From Rhodomicrobium sp. R_RK_3 (GTDB lineage Bacteria > Pseudomonadota > Alphaproteobacteria > Rhizobiales > Rhodomicrobiaceae), in contig NZ_MWLK01000031.1 of the NCBI RefSeq assembly GCF_002198715.1, positions 106,700-170,699 on the forward strand: a DNA stretch of 64,000 nucleotides, given 5' to 3'. Positions 36,669 through 46,742 of this stretch are shown piece after piece. The position numbers and the translations under genes were made by a program. Under the pieces are notes generated by a model. That model did not search any database and was not told where the DNA came from. It saw only the letters and a program-made list of their open reading frames with translations. Within the stretch, counting starts at the first letter, position 1. Each line of letters begins with the position of its first letter.

Positions 36669-38129
36669 GTGAGTATAAGCGTTCTCCTGACCATCCTGCT
36701 AATCGCGCTCATTCCGGCCTTCATCATCGGCCTCCTCAAGGCGAGGCGTATCGCCGAGGACAATCCCCGCGCGATGCATTCGCGGGCCGGCTATTATGGC
36801 GGCTACCTGGCGCTCTGGACCGTGCTGCCGGCGCTGATCTTCACCCTGCTCTGGGCCGTCCTCTCCCCCACCGCCATCAACATGATGGTGCGCGCCGAGC
36901 TGCCCGCCACCGTGCTGGAGCACCGGCAGGGCGAGGTCTCGCTGATCATGGGCACGATCGATGCGGTGGCGCGCGGCCTGCCCTATCTGACGCCGGCCGA
37001 GCGCAGCCAGATCGCGAGCGATCCGGCCGCCGTCCGCGATATTCTCGGCAAGGCCGGGGTGATCCTCGCCTCCGAGCCCGAGCCCTATGTCATCGCCGCC
37101 GCCGACCATCTGAACGCCGTACGCGCGACCAGCCGCTGGCTGATGACCGGCATCGCCGCCCTGCTTGCGCTTGCCGGCTTCGTCTATGCCTTCAGCCGCA
37201 TCAGCGCGCAGTTCCGCGCCCGCAACTCCGTCGAGAGCGTGATCCGGGCCGGGCTGATCGCCGCCTCGACCGTCGCCATCCTGACGACGCTCGGCATCAT
37301 CATGTCGGTGCTCGGCGAGAGCGTGAATTTCTTCAAGGCCGTCAATCCGCTGGAATTCCTGTTCGGCACCGTCTGGGACCCGCGCTTTGCCGGCGCGGGC
37401 GAAGCCGCCGAGCACGGCCAGTTCGGCCTCGTCCCGCTGCTCTGGGGCACGCTGTTCATCTCCGCCATCGCGCTGGCGACCGCCGTGCCGCTCGGCCTGT
37501 TCTCGGCGGTCTACATGTCGGAATACGCCCATCCCAGGGTGCGCGCCGCCTTCAAGCCGCTCCTGGAAATCCTCGCCGGCATCCCGACCATCGTCTACGG
37601 CTTCTTCGCGCTCATCACCATCGGCCCGTTCCTGCGCGACACCGGCGCGCTGTTCGGCCTGCAGATCTCGGCAACCAGCGCGCTCGGCGCGGGCCTCGTC
37701 ATGGGCATCATGATTGTCCCCTTCGTCTCCTCGCTCTCCGACGACATCATCAGCGCGGTGCCGCAGGCCTTGCGCGAAGGCTCGTTCGCCCTCGGCGCGA
37801 CGAAATCTGAGACCATCCGGCAGGTGGTGCTGCCCGCCGCCCTGCCCGGCATCGTCGGCGCGGTGCTGCTCGCCGGATCGCGCGCCATCGGCGAGACCAT
37901 GATCGTGGTGCTGGCCGCCGGCATCGCCGCCAATCTCACCTTCAACCCGCTGGAATCGGTCACGACGATCACGGTGAAGATCGTCAGCCAGCTCACCGGC
38001 GACCTCGAATTCAACACGCCGCAGACGCTGGTCGCTTTCGCGCTCGGCCTGACGCTGTTCACCATCACGCTTGGCATGAACATCTACGCGCTGCACATCG
38101 TGCGCAAATACCGGGAGCAATATGAATGA
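36669..38129 (+). CDS. pstC: Phosphate ABC transporter permease PstC
   Basis: Inner-membrane permease subunit, 486 residues from GTG at 36669. It is longer than E. coli PstC because of an N-terminal region with two helices flanking a periplasmic part (residues about 50-145), a form common in alphaproteobacteria. The permease core has six helices and the EAA-type loop (VPQALREGSFALGATKSETI) that meets PstB. Its TGA overlaps the pstA ATG. Confidence 0.93.
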   Translation: MSISVLLTILLIALIPAFIIGLLKARRIAEDNPRAMHSRAGYYGGYLALWTVLPALIFTLLWAVLSPTAINMMVRAELPATVLEHRQGEVSLIMGTIDAVARGLPYLTPAERSQIASDPAAVRDILGKAGVILASEPEPYVIAAADHLNAVRATSRWLMTGIAALLALAGFVYAFSRISAQFRARNSVESVIRAGLIAASTVAILTTLGIIMSVLGESVNFFKAVNPLEFLFGTVWDPRFAGAGEAAEHGQFGLVPLLWGTLFISAIALATAVPLGLFSAVYMSEYAHPRVRAAFKPLLEILAGIPTIVYGFFALITIGPFLRDTGALFGLQISATSALGAGLVMGIMIVPFVSSLSDDIISAVPQALREGSFALGATKSETIRQVVLPAALPGIVGAVLLAGSRAIGETMIVVLAAGIAANLTFNPLESVTTITVKIVSQLTGDLEFNTPQTLVAFALGLTLFTITLGMNIYALHIVRKYREQYE

Positions 38130-39442
38130 CGATCGCCAGCACGTCCTTCAACCCGCCCGCTTCCGCGACGCGCGCCGATGTCGCCGCCGCCTTGGCGCGC
38201 CGCCGCAAATTCGCCGAATGGCGCTTCAAGGCCTATGGCATGGTGGCCATCGCCATCAGCCTTGGCGCGCTGGCCATCCTGTTCACCACCATCGTCCGCA
38301 ACGGCTATCCGGCCTTCGTGCAGTCCTCGATCAAGCTGGACGTGTTTTTCGACCCGGCCGAGATCGACCCCTCCGGCACGCAAAAGCCCGAGGATATCCG
38401 CAACGCCAATTATCCCAAGCTTGCCCAGGCCGCCCTGTATAAGCTGATCGGCCTCGAGAGCAGCGACCGGAAGGTGCGGCGCGACGCCAACCAGATGCTG
38501 TCGCAAAGCGTCGATATCCAGCTCCGCGACATGGTCATGAAGAACCCGGCGCTGATCGGCACGACCCAGCCGGTCTGGGTGCTGGCCCGCGATGAGATCG
38601 ACGCTTTGCTGAAAGGCTCGATCAGCCGCGACACGCCGGAGGATCGCCGCAAGGTCAATGACCGCCAGATCGGCTGGGCCGACAAGCTCGTCGCCGACGG
38701 CCGCATGGTCAAGCGCTTCAACACCGGCCTGTTCGTCAACGGCGCCTCGAGCGATGCGGAAACCGCAGGCCTCGGCGTCGCGCTGATCGGCTCGTTCTTC
38801 ATGATGGCGACGGTGCTGCTGCTCGCCGTGCCGCTGGGCGTCGCCGCCGCGATCTACCTGCAGGAGCTGGCGCCGAAGAACCGCTTCACCGACCTGATCG
38901 AGGTCAACATCAACAATCTGGCCGCGGTGCCGTCCATCGTCTTCGGCCTCTTGGGCCTCGCGGTGTTCATCAATTTCGCCGGGCTGCCGCGCTCCGCCTC
39001 GCTGGTGGGCGGCCTCGTGCTGACCTTGATGACGCTGCCGACCATCATCATCGCCACCCGCGCCGCCGTCGCCGCCGTGCCGCCCTCGATCCGCGAAGCG
39101 GCCCTCGGCGTCGGCGCCTCGCGGGTGCAGACGATCTTCCACCACGTGCTGCCGCTGGCGATGCCGGGCATTTTGACCGGCACCATCATCGGCCTCGCCA
39201 AGGCGCTGGGCGAGACCGCGCCGCTCCTGATGATCGGCATGGTAGCCTTCGTCATCGACTATCCGACCAGCCCGCTGGACAGCGCCACCGCCCTGCCCGT
39301 CCAGGTCTATATGTGGGCAACCGAAGCCGAGCGCGGCTTCATCGAGCGCACCGCCGCGGCGACGCTCGTGCTGCTGGGCTTCATGGTGGTCATGAACGCC
39401 GTCGCGATCGTGCTGCGCCAGCGGTTCATGCGCAAATGGTAG
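38126..39442 (+). CDS. pstA: Phosphate ABC transporter permease PstA
   Basis: Second permease subunit, 438 residues. After the first helix ([18 protein letters not shown]) it has a periplasmic insert of about 150 residues before the permease core, again the long alphaproteobacterial form. Core motifs are [31 protein letters not shown], the EAA loop [20 protein letters not shown] and [15 protein letters not shown]. It overlaps pstC by 4 bp and precedes pstB. Confidence 0.93.
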   Translation: MTIASTSFNPPASATRADVAAALARRRKFAEWRFKAYGMVAIAISLGALAILFTTIVRNGYPAFVQSSIKLDVFFDPAEIDPSGTQKPEDIRNANYPKLAQAALYKLIGLESSDRKVRRDANQMLSQSVDIQLRDMVMKNPALIGTTQPVWVLARDEIDALLKGSISRDTPEDRRKVNDRQIGWADKLVADGRMVKRFNTGLFVNGASSDAETAGLGVALIGSFFMMATVLLLAVPLGVAAAIYLQELAPKNRFTDLIEVNINNLAAVPSIVFGLLGLAVFINFAGLPRSASLVGGLVLTLMTLPTIIIATRAAVAAVPPSIREAALGVGASRVQTIFHHVLPLAMPGILTGTIIGLAKALGETAPLLMIGMVAFVIDYPTSPLDSATALPVQVYMWATEAERGFIERTAAATLVLLGFMVVMNAVAIVLRQRFMRKW

Positions 39443-39459
39443 ACGGGCGAAGAGAAGAG

Positions 39460-40320
39460 ATGAGCTTGGAGGACCCCGTGAACGAGGTACCGACTATGGA
39501 ACAGGGCCGCTTCGCCAATATCGCGGTGACGCTGCATGAGCCGACCGCCGCGCCGGTCAGCACCGACGCCAAGATCAAGGCGCACGATGTCTCGGTGTTC
39601 TACGGCGAGAAACAGGCGCTGATCGATGTCGGCATCGACATCCGCGACAAGTCGGTGACGGCCTTTATCGGCCCCTCCGGCTGCGGCAAGTCCACCTTCC
39701 TGCGCTGCCTGAACCGGATGAACGATTTCATTCCCGCCGCCCGCGTCACCGGCAGCGTCGAAATCGACGGCGTCAACATTTATGACCCGAGCATCGACCC
39801 CGTGCAGCTTCGCGCGCGCGTCGGCATGGTGTTCCAGAAGCCGAACCCGTTCCCGAAATCGATCTACGACAATGTCGCCTATGGCCCGCGCATCCACGGC
39901 CTCGCCAAGTCCAAGGCGGACCTCGACGAGATCGTTATCACCAGCCTGGAAAAGGCCGGGCTCTACAAGGAGGTGAAGGACCGCCTCCTGGAAGCCGGCA
40001 CCGGCCTTTCGGGCGGCCAGCAGCAGCGCCTGTGCATCGCGCGCGCCATCGCGGTCAATCCGGAAGTCATCCTGATGGACGAGCCCTGCTCGGCGCTCGA
40101 CCCGATCGCCACCGCCCGCATCGAGGAGCTGATCGACGAACTCAGGCAGAATTTCTGCATCGTCATCGTCACCCATTCCATGCAGCAGGCCGCCCGCGTC
40201 TCTCAGCGCACGGCGTTTTTCCACCTCGGCATATTGGTTGAAGAAGGTGAGACCTCTCAGATTTTTACCGTCCCGCGCGAGACACGCACTCAGGATTATA
40301 TTACAGGGCGCTTCGGCTGA
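39460..40320 (+). CDS. pstB: Phosphate ABC transporter ATPase
   Basis: ATP-hydrolysing subunit of the Pst transporter, 286 residues from the ATG at 39460 (AAGAGAAGAG upstream). Walker A is [19 protein letters not shown], the Q-loop is [20 protein letters not shown], the ABC signature is [19 protein letters not shown], Walker B is [13 protein letters not shown] and the switch is [12 protein letters not shown]. The NRMND after Walker A and the [13 protein letters not shown] stretch are specific to PstB. Confidence 0.96.
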   Translation: MSLEDPVNEVPTMEQGRFANIAVTLHEPTAAPVSTDAKIKAHDVSVFYGEKQALIDVGIDIRDKSVTAFIGPSGCGKSTFLRCLNRMNDFIPAARVTGSVEIDGVNIYDPSIDPVQLRARVGMVFQKPNPFPKSIYDNVAYGPRIHGLAKSKADLDEIVITSLEKAGLYKEVKDRLLEAGTGLSGGQQQRLCIARAIAVNPEVILMDEPCSALDPIATARIEELIDELRQNFCIVIVTHSMQQAARVSQRTAFFHLGILVEEGETSQIFTVPRETRTQDYITGRFG

Positions 40321-40354
40321 GCCGCCGCGCGCATACGCCCAGGAGGCACCCAGC

Positions 40355-41074
40355 ATGGTCACGGAACATATCGTCAGCGCCTTCGAGGACGAGCTGAAGG
40401 CCCTCGACAACAGGATCGCGCAGATGGGCGGTCTTGCCGAACAGCTCCTCGGCCGCGCCATCGACTCGCTCGAGAACCGCGATCCCGGCCTCGCCGAGGC
40501 GACCATCCGCCAGGACGAGCAGATCGACCGGCTGGAGCGCGAGGTCGAGGACATGGCGATCTCGATGATCGCCCGCCGTCAGCCGATGGCGGTCGACCTG
40601 CGCCAGATCATGACGGCGGTGCGCGTCGCCGGCGATCTGGAGCGCATCGGCGACCTCGGCAAGAACATCGCCAAGCGCGCCATGGCGATCGCCGCCGAGA
40701 ACCGGCCCAAGCAGTTGATGATCGGCATCCGCCATATCGGCAACAAGTCGCTCGAGCAGCTCACCGACGTGCTCGACGCCTATTCGCAGCGCGACGCGGA
40801 GAAAGCCTTGCGCGTCTGGCGGCGCGACGAAGAGCTGGACGCGATCTACAATTCTGTATTCCGCGAACTTCTCACCTATATGATGGAAGATCCGCGCAAT
40901 ATCGGCCTGTGCACCCACCTCCTGTTCGGGGCGAAGAACCTGGAGCGCATCGGCGACCACGCCACCAATATCGCCGAGATGATCCATTTCCTCGTCACCG
41001 GAAGGCCCGTCACGGAGCAGCGACCAAAAGGGGATACGACCAGCTTTGTCATGCCTGAAAAGCCCACTGCGTAA
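40355..41074 (+). CDS. phoU: Phosphate signalling protein PhoU
   Basis: Cytoplasmic negative regulator linking the Pst transporter to PhoR. The ATG at 40355 has a perfect AGGAGG upstream. The 239 residues form two three-helix bundles with the metal-binding repeats VAGDLERIGDLGKNIAKRA (first half) and GAKNLERIGDHATNIAEMI (second half), both diagnostic for PhoU. It follows pstB and precedes phoB in the operon. Confidence 0.96.
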   Translation: MVTEHIVSAFEDELKALDNRIAQMGGLAEQLLGRAIDSLENRDPGLAEATIRQDEQIDRLEREVEDMAISMIARRQPMAVDLRQIMTAVRVAGDLERIGDLGKNIAKRAMAIAAENRPKQLMIGIRHIGNKSLEQLTDVLDAYSQRDAEKALRVWRRDEELDAIYNSVFRELLTYMMEDPRNIGLCTHLLFGAKNLERIGDHATNIAEMIHFLVTGRPVTEQRPKGDTTSFVMPEKPTA

Positions 41075-41092
41075 CGCGCCGAGGCCGGTGCG

Positions 41093-41806
41093 ATGGCGGC
41101 GATGACTCCGAAGATCCTCGTCGTGGAGGATGAGGAGCCATTGGCGCTCCTCCTCCGCTACAATCTCGAGGCCGAGGGATATTTCGTCTCCGTCGCCCGC
41201 CGCGGCGAGGAGGCGGAGCTGTCCGTCGCCGAGACGCCGCCCGACCTCATCATTCTGGATTGGATGCTGCCCGGCCTGTCCGGCCTGGAGCTGTGCCGTC
41301 GCTGGCGCAGCGGCCGGGCGACCCGCGGCATCCCGATCATCATCCTGACCGCGCGCGGCGAGGAGGCCGACCGCATTCGCGGCCTGACCACCGGCGCCGA
41401 CGATTATGTGGTGAAGCCGTTCTCGGTGCCCGAGCTGATGGCGCGCATCAAGGCGATCCTGCGCCGGGCGAGCCCGGAGCGCATCGCGAGCGTGCTGGCG
41501 GTCGGCGACATGCAGCTCGACCGCGAAGCGCACCGCGTCACCCGCAATACGCGCGAGGTGCGGCTCGGCCCGACCGAGTTCCGGCTGCTGGAGTTCTTGA
41601 TGCAGAGCCCGGGCCGGGTGTTCTCGCGCACGCAATTGCTCGACGGCGTCTGGGGCCATGACGTCTATGTCGACGAGCGCACGGTCGATGTGCATATCGG
41701 CCGGCTGCGCAAGGCGATCAATCGCGGCCGGGACAAGGACCCGATCCGGACGGTGCGCGGCTCAGGCTACGCCTTCGGCGAGCGCTCGCAGATCATGACG
41801 GGGTGA
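41093..41806 (+). CDS. phoB: Phosphate-regulon response regulator
   Basis: DNA-binding regulator of the phosphate-starvation response, target of PhoR. In 237 residues: a receiver with acidic pair VVEDEEPLALLLRYNLE, phospho-acceptor Asp in IILDWMLPGLSG (about residue 57), Thr in ILTAR and Lys in DDYVVKPFSVPEL, then an OmpR/PhoB winged helix (RLGPTEFRLLEFLMQSPGRVF, VDERTVDVHIGRLRKAIN, VRGSGYAF). It ends the phoR-pstSCAB-phoU-phoB run. Confidence 0.95.
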   Translation: MAAMTPKILVVEDEEPLALLLRYNLEAEGYFVSVARRGEEAELSVAETPPDLIILDWMLPGLSGLELCRRWRSGRATRGIPIIILTARGEEADRIRGLTTGADDYVVKPFSVPELMARIKAILRRASPERIASVLAVGDMQLDREAHRVTRNTREVRLGPTEFRLLEFLMQSPGRVFSRTQLLDGVWGHDVYVDERTVDVHIGRLRKAINRGRDKDPIRTVRGSGYAFGERSQIMTG

Positions 41807-41850
41807 GTGCTGGGCCGCGTATTGGCGCGGCCGATAGGCTGAAGATTGCG

Positions 41851-42005
41851 CCGAGAGGCATAACCCCCTCACCCCAACCGGCGGAATACCGCGTAGCTCA
41901 AAGGCGAATCCGACAGGCAGTAGAACCAAATCTCCGAGCCGCCTTCACCTCTCCCATGGGGAGAGGTCGGCGCGCAGCGCCGGGTGAGGGGGTAATGCCT
42001 CTCGG
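41851..42005. repeat. REP-like inverted pair with 24-bp outer arms
   Basis: In the 447-bp gap between phoB and gcrA. The outer arms 41851-41874 and 41982-42005 are reverse complements with one mismatch (both contain the CCCCCTCACCC core with CCGAGAGGCAT flanks). Inside is the hairpin CCTCTCCCATGGGGAGAGG. Related units are found at 46522-46682 and 51568-51719. It looks like a small non-autonomous repeat of the REPIN type. The rest of the gap shows no gene. Confidence 0.7.
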
Positions 42006-42253
42006 TGATCTCAAAGACGATCACGCCCGCCAAGGCGACAGGGCGATCCGCGGAAACGTTTGGAAGTTCATAGCCCTTACCAAGTCCGGGCCAGGCAGCG
42101 CCCCTGCGCAAAAAACAGGAGAGCCGGAAGCGCGAAATCCCTCAATCGCTTCCGGCCCTCACCCCCCGCTTTGACTGCTTGGCATCGCCGTAATCCGGGA
42201 CCGAATCTCGGTTCCCCCAACCTGCTCACCCACAGGCTTCCCCGGAGATCCGG

Positions 42254-42757
42254 CTAGCGCTTGCGGCGCGGCGCGGCCTGGAAGGCGACGCGGGCGTGAT
42301 GTTCGCAATAGGACACGCCCGACGATTTCGGACGGCCGCAAAAATGGAAATTGTCGTCCTGCGGATCGCCGACCGGCCAGCGGCACATGCATTCCTTCAG
42401 GTCGAGCAGATCGATGCGCAGAGCCGACGGGATGTTCAGCTCCTCGACGATGGACGGCACCAGCGCCAATGCGACGTGGGTGTGCTCCATCGGGGCAAAG
42501 ATCGGCTTCAGCGCCACATTGCCTTGCGTGCGGTACTGCACGCGGGTCGGCCGCAGCGGCAGGTGCGAAACCCGGTTGCGCGGACGGGCCGAGCGCATGC
42601 GGGACGTGGTTGCCCGGCCGGCGAGACCGAGACGGTGAACTTTGCCGATGACGGCATTGCGTGTGACCTCGCCAAGACGGCCAGCGATCTGGCTTGCGCT
42701 GAGCCCATCGGCCCAAAGCTTCTTCAGAAGCTCTACGCGTTCTTCGGTCCACCCCAT
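42254..42757 (-). CDS. gcrA: Cell-cycle regulator GcrA
   Basis: Alphaproteobacterial transcription factor that works with sigma-70 at promoters methylated by CcrM. The start is the ATG at 42757, with AGGAGG upstream; the open frame continues further but is not protein-like. The 167 residues start with the GcrA signature MGWTEERVELLKKLWADGLS and SQIAGRLGEVTRNAVIGKVH, then an Arg-rich linker and the C-terminal sigma-binding part (DLKECMCRWPVGDP, FHFCGRPKSSGVSYCEHHAR) with conserved cysteines and histidines. Confidence 0.94.
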   Translation of the reverse strand: MGWTEERVELLKKLWADGLSASQIAGRLGEVTRNAVIGKVHRLGLAGRATTSRMRSARPRNRVSHLPLRPTRVQYRTQGNVALKPIFAPMEHTHVALALVPSIVEELNIPSALRIDLLDLKECMCRWPVGDPQDDNFHFCGRPKSSGVSYCEHHARVAFQAAPRRKR

Positions 42758-43219
42758 AATTCTGCCTCCTCGTACTTCTAAAGCGAATTGATGTTGGCAC
42801 GTGCACCCAGCTTCCGCGGCGGCAGACCAGCGTCGCAAAAAAGCGAACGCGGCGCGGCTACGCGGAGCAAAAGCCCGGTTTACGTCAAACGCAGATACAA
42901 ACGCTGTACTTGAGAAAACCAGCGAGCGGGACGAGTGCTGTGAACAACAACAAGCTGCTGGATTGTGACGACAGGGAACTAAGCACTTGCGGGAACAAAA
43001 CAACCGCGCGCCGTCATCACTAAAATCATAATGACACGGCTGGCCTTGGAAAACAAATGAAGGAAGGGTTAAACGGCTGTTAGGGGGCTGGTTTTTTGAC
43101 CCGCTGTGTCTTTTGTGCCAATTGACAGCCCAGCCGCAATCGCTGAATGATCCTACTATTAACCCATGCGCCGCGATGCGGCTTTTTCCAATTCACACAC
43201 GGAGCGTCCTGATCCAGCC
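42758..43219. other. Divergent gcrA-argD promoter region
   Basis: About 460 bp without a gene. A CtrA-like site TTAA-N7-TTAG (43069-43083, one base from the TTAA-N7-TTAA consensus) lies upstream of argD. The remainder is moderately AT-rich and shows no RNA gene. Confidence 0.35.
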
Positions 43220-44413
43220 ATGTCCGCGGTGCTGCCCACATATGCCAGAGCCAATGTCGCCTTCGAACGCGGCCAGGGAGCCTCTCTCTATACCGCCGAC
43301 GGCACCCGATATCTGGATTTCGGCGCCGGCATCGCCGTGTCGGCCCTGGGGCACGCCCATCCGCATCTGGTCGCGGCCGTAACCGAACAGCTCGGCAAAC
43401 TCTGGCACACCTCCAACCTGTATCAGATCCCCGGCCAGCAGCGGCTGGCCGAGCGGCTTTGCGCGGCCAGTTTCGCAGACAAGGTGTTCTTCTGCAATTC
43501 CGGCGCCGAGGCCATGGAAGGCGCGATCAAGATGGGTCGCAAGTTCCACAGCCATAATGGCGCGCCGGAGCGCTACCGGATGATTACCTTCGAGGGCGCC
43601 TTCCATGGCCGCACCCTGGCGACGCTCGCCGCCGGCAACCAGGAAAAGCACCTCGCCGGCTTCGGCCCCAAGGTCGACGGCTTCGACCAGGTGCCTGTCG
43701 GCGACATCGCCGCAGCGCGCGCCGCGATCGGGCCGGAGACTGCCGGCATCCTGATCGAGCCGATCCAGGGCGAGGGCGGCGTGCGCCCCGTCGGCTGGCC
43801 GTTCCTGCGCGCCCTGCGCGCGCTGGCGGACGAGCACGGCATCCTGCTCATCCTCGACGAGATCCAGACCGGCATGGGCCGCACCGGCAAGCTGTTCGCG
43901 CATGAATGGGCGGGCATCACGCCCGACATCATGGGCGTCGCCAAGGGTCTCGGCGGCGGCTTCCCGACCGGCGCCATCCTGGCGACCGACCGGGCGGCGG
44001 CCGGCATGACGGCCGGCAGCCACGGTTCGACCTTCGGCGGCAATCCGCTCGCCATGAGCGCGGGCAACGCCGTGCTCGACGTGATGCTGGAAGACGGCTT
44101 CCTCGAAGCCGTCCAGCAAAAGGCGCTGCTCTTGAAACAGCGGCTCGCCGAGATCACCGACCTCTATGGCGATATCATCGAGGAGGTGCGCGGCGAGGGC
44201 CTGCTGATCGGGCTCAAATGCAAGATCCCGAGCACCAAGCTCTCCCAGGCGCTGCTCGCCGAGCATATGCTGACTGTCGGCGCCGGCGACAATGTCGTCC
44301 GTCTGGCGCCCCCGCTGATCATCGGCGATGCCGAGATTGCCGAGGCCTGTCAGAAACTCTCCTCCGCCTGCGCCGCGCTCAGCGGCAGGCCTTTAGCTGA
44401 AGAATCCGCCTGA
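43220..44413 (+). CDS. argD: Acetylornithine aminotransferase
   Basis: PLP enzyme of arginine synthesis converting N-acetylglutamate semialdehyde to N-acetylornithine; it may also act on succinyl-diaminopimelate. ATG at 43220 begins the conserved [18 protein letters not shown]; a longer in-frame start is less likely. In 397 residues: [15 protein letters not shown], the [15 protein letters not shown] segment with the PLP-contacting Asp, and the Schiff-base lysine in [15 protein letters not shown]. argF follows after 1 bp. Confidence 0.95.
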   Translation: MSAVLPTYARANVAFERGQGASLYTADGTRYLDFGAGIAVSALGHAHPHLVAAVTEQLGKLWHTSNLYQIPGQQRLAERLCAASFADKVFFCNSGAEAMEGAIKMGRKFHSHNGAPERYRMITFEGAFHGRTLATLAAGNQEKHLAGFGPKVDGFDQVPVGDIAAARAAIGPETAGILIEPIQGEGGVRPVGWPFLRALRALADEHGILLILDEIQTGMGRTGKLFAHEWAGITPDIMGVAKGLGGGFPTGAILATDRAAAGMTAGSHGSTFGGNPLAMSAGNAVLDVMLEDGFLEAVQQKALLLKQRLAEITDLYGDIIEEVRGEGLLIGLKCKIPSTKLSQALLAEHMLTVGAGDNVVRLAPPLIIGDAEIAEACQKLSSACAALSGRPLAEESA

Positions 44414-44414
44414 C

Positions 44415-45338
44415 ATGGCTATCCGGCATTTTCTCGACATCGAGCCCTTCGACCGCGCGACGCTCGAAGAGCTTATGAAGCTCGCCCATGCGATGAAGGC
44501 CGATCTGCGCGCCGGCGGCGCCAAATACGGCCAGCTCGCCGCCGGCAAGATGCTCGTGATGATGTTCGAGAAACCCTCCACCCGCACGCGCGTCTCCTTC
44601 GACGTCGCCATGCGCAAGCTGGGCGGGGAGTCGATCGTGCTCAACAGCACCGACATGCAGCTCGGCCGCGGCGAGACCATCGCCGACACCGCCCGCGTCT
44701 TGTCGCGCTATGTCGACGTCCTGATGCTGCGCTCGACCTCGCACGCCAATCTGGTGCAGCTTGCCGCCCATGCCGACGTGCCGGTCATCAACGGCCTCAC
44801 CGACCATTCGCATCCCTGCCAGATCTTCGCCGACATCATGACCTTCGAGGAAAAGATCGGCCCGGTGGCGAACCGGGTCATCACCTGGGTGGGCGATGCC
44901 GCGAACAATGTGGCAACGTCCTGGATCCATGCCGCCGCGCGCTTCAATTTCACCCTGCATATCGGGGCGCCCGCCTCGCTGCAGCCGGCGAAGGAAACGC
45001 TCGACTGGGCGGCGCGCGAGGGCGCAAGGCTCGTGCTGTTTGAGGACCCGCGCCAGGCGGTCGCCGGCGCCGACTGCATCGTCACCGATGTCTGGATCTC
45101 GATGGGCCAGAAGGACGAGGATCTGCGCCTCACGCTGCTAAAAGATTATCAAGTCAACGCGGCGCTAATGAAATTTGCCGACCCCGATGCCATATTCATG
45201 CATTGTCTTCCCGCTCAGCGCGGAAGAGAAGTCACCGATGAGGTGATTGACGGTCCTCAATCCGTCGTGTTCGATGAAGCTGAAAACCGGGTGCATGCGC
45301 AGAGGGCGATCCTGGCATGGTGCCTCGAAAAAACCTGA
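44415..45338 (+). CDS. argF: Ornithine carbamoyltransferase
   Basis: Joins carbamoyl phosphate and ornithine to give citrulline. The 307-residue protein has the carbamoyl-phosphate motif [15 protein letters not shown], the [13 protein letters not shown] and [12 protein letters not shown] loops, [13 protein letters not shown] and the ornithine-side [10 protein letters not shown]. Immediate position after argD shows an arginine operon; the later genes of the pathway are not in the window. hslO follows by 18 bp. Confidence 0.96.
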   Translation: MAIRHFLDIEPFDRATLEELMKLAHAMKADLRAGGAKYGQLAAGKMLVMMFEKPSTRTRVSFDVAMRKLGGESIVLNSTDMQLGRGETIADTARVLSRYVDVLMLRSTSHANLVQLAAHADVPVINGLTDHSHPCQIFADIMTFEEKIGPVANRVITWVGDAANNVATSWIHAAARFNFTLHIGAPASLQPAKETLDWAAREGARLVLFEDPRQAVAGADCIVTDVWISMGQKDEDLRLTLLKDYQVNAALMKFADPDAIFMHCLPAQRGREVTDEVIDGPQSVVFDEAENRVHAQRAILAWCLEKT

Positions 45339-45356
45339 GACAATAGACAATAGCCC

Positions 45357-46310
45357 ATGGCGGATGATTTTACGCGCGGCGCCGACGACTACGTGATCCC
45401 TTTTCAGATCGAGTCGTCAGGCGCAAGGGGCCGGCTTGTGCGCATGGGACCGGCCATCACGACGATTTTGGGTCAGCACGACTATCCCGACCCCGTCTCC
45501 AACCTCCTCGGCGAGGCGATGACGCTGACGGCGATGCTCGGCGCTGCCCTCAAGATCGACGGCAAGTTCATTCTGCAAACCTCGAGCGAGGGGCCGGTGC
45601 GCTTCCTCGTCGCCCATTATTACGCGCCGGGCAATATTCGCGGCTATGCCTCCTTCGACCAGGAGGCCTTCGACGCGGCCAATGCGGCGCATCCCGATGG
45701 CGGCGCCAAGCTGCTCGGCGACGGGCATCTGGCCATGACCATCGACCAGGGCCCCGACAGCGAGCGCTATCAGGGCATCGTGCCGCTGGAGGGCGGCAAC
45801 ATCACCGAGGCGGCGGATCTGTATTTCCGCCAGTCCGAGCAATTGCCGACCTTCATCAAGATCGCCGTCGCGCGCCAGTTCGAGGGCGGCCGGGACGGCA
45901 AGCCCGGCTCCTGGTCCTGGCGCGCGGGCGGGCTGATGGTGCAGAAACTGACCAGCGAGGGCGGCGCGCCGAGCAGCAACGGCCATGACGCCGACGATGC
46001 CTGGCTGCGCGCGCAATTGCTGGCGGCGACGGTCGAGGACCACGAATTGCTCGACGTCAGCCTTGAGCCGGAGCGGCTGCTCTACCGGCTGTTCCACGAG
46101 GAGCGGGTACGCGCCTTCGACGCCACGCCGATCTCGGCTTTCTGCCAATGCTCGCGCGACCGCGTCGAGCAGATGCTGACCAGTTTTTCGCCGGAAGAGA
46201 TCGAGGACATGGTCGAGGACGGCCACGTGCTGGTCACCTGCGAATTCTGCAACACCCACTACGACTTCGACGCCGATACGCTCCGCGCCAAGGCGGCGGT
46301 CATTCAATAG
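45357..46310 (+). CDS. hslO: Redox-regulated chaperone Hsp33
   Basis: A chaperone activated by oxidation. The 317 residues include the N-terminal substrate-binding fold (PVSNLLGEAMTLTAMLGAAL, KFILQTSSEGPVRFLVAHY) and the C-terminal zinc switch with four cysteines as CQC (FCQCSRDRVEQML) and CEFC (VTCEFCNTHYDFD). All four cysteines are present. It follows argF closely and is probably co-transcribed; the argF-hslO neighbourhood is common in Hyphomicrobiales. Confidence 0.95.
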   Translation: MADDFTRGADDYVIPFQIESSGARGRLVRMGPAITTILGQHDYPDPVSNLLGEAMTLTAMLGAALKIDGKFILQTSSEGPVRFLVAHYYAPGNIRGYASFDQEAFDAANAAHPDGGAKLLGDGHLAMTIDQGPDSERYQGIVPLEGGNITEAADLYFRQSEQLPTFIKIAVARQFEGGRDGKPGSWSWRAGGLMVQKLTSEGGAPSSNGHDADDAWLRAQLLAATVEDHELLDVSLEPERLLYRLFHEERVRAFDATPISAFCQCSRDRVEQMLTSFSPEEIEDMVEDGHVLVTCEFCNTHYDFDADTLRAKAAVIQ

Positions 46311-46521
46311 CCCCGCTTCGTCCCGGACGCCGCGCAGCCGGTGAGCCGGGACCCATTGGCCGATCCGCGAGCGCCGGCAAGCGGCGAGGCGAGTCGGCTC
46401 CGGCTCTGACGGCCGGGGCGACGAGAGAGGGATTTTTGCGGAGTTGCTTACCAGGGGCGCTGCCGCAAGATTGGAAGCCATCTCTACGGTGCAATCCGCC
46501 CTTCCGTGGCCGCAGCCAAAA

Positions 46522-46682
46522 CCCTCTCCCAGTGGGAGAGGGTGGCGCGCTGAAAGCGTGCCGGGTGAGGGGTTACAAACGATCGGTTTGCCACACCGCC
46601 CCATCCGGGTGTTCTTGGACAGGCATCAAACCACCGGAAAGCATTACCCCCTCACCCTAGCCCTCTCCCCATGGGAGAGGGG
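46522..46682. repeat. Two REP-like units in opposite orientation
   Basis: In the 430-bp gap after hslO. Unit 1 (46522-46572) is CCCTCTCCC-AGT-GGGAGAGGG followed by a variable part and GGGTGAGGGG. Unit 2 (46641-46682) is the reverse: CCCCCTCACCC then CCCTCTCCCC-ATGGGAGAGGGG. They point towards each other. They match the units at 41.9 and 51.6 kb. The rest of the gap shows no gene. Confidence 0.7.
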
Positions 46683-46742
46683 ACTTGGCTGCGGATCGGT
46701 GATGCCTGCCGTGAGCCAGCGCCGCTCCGGCCGCCTTCCCGC

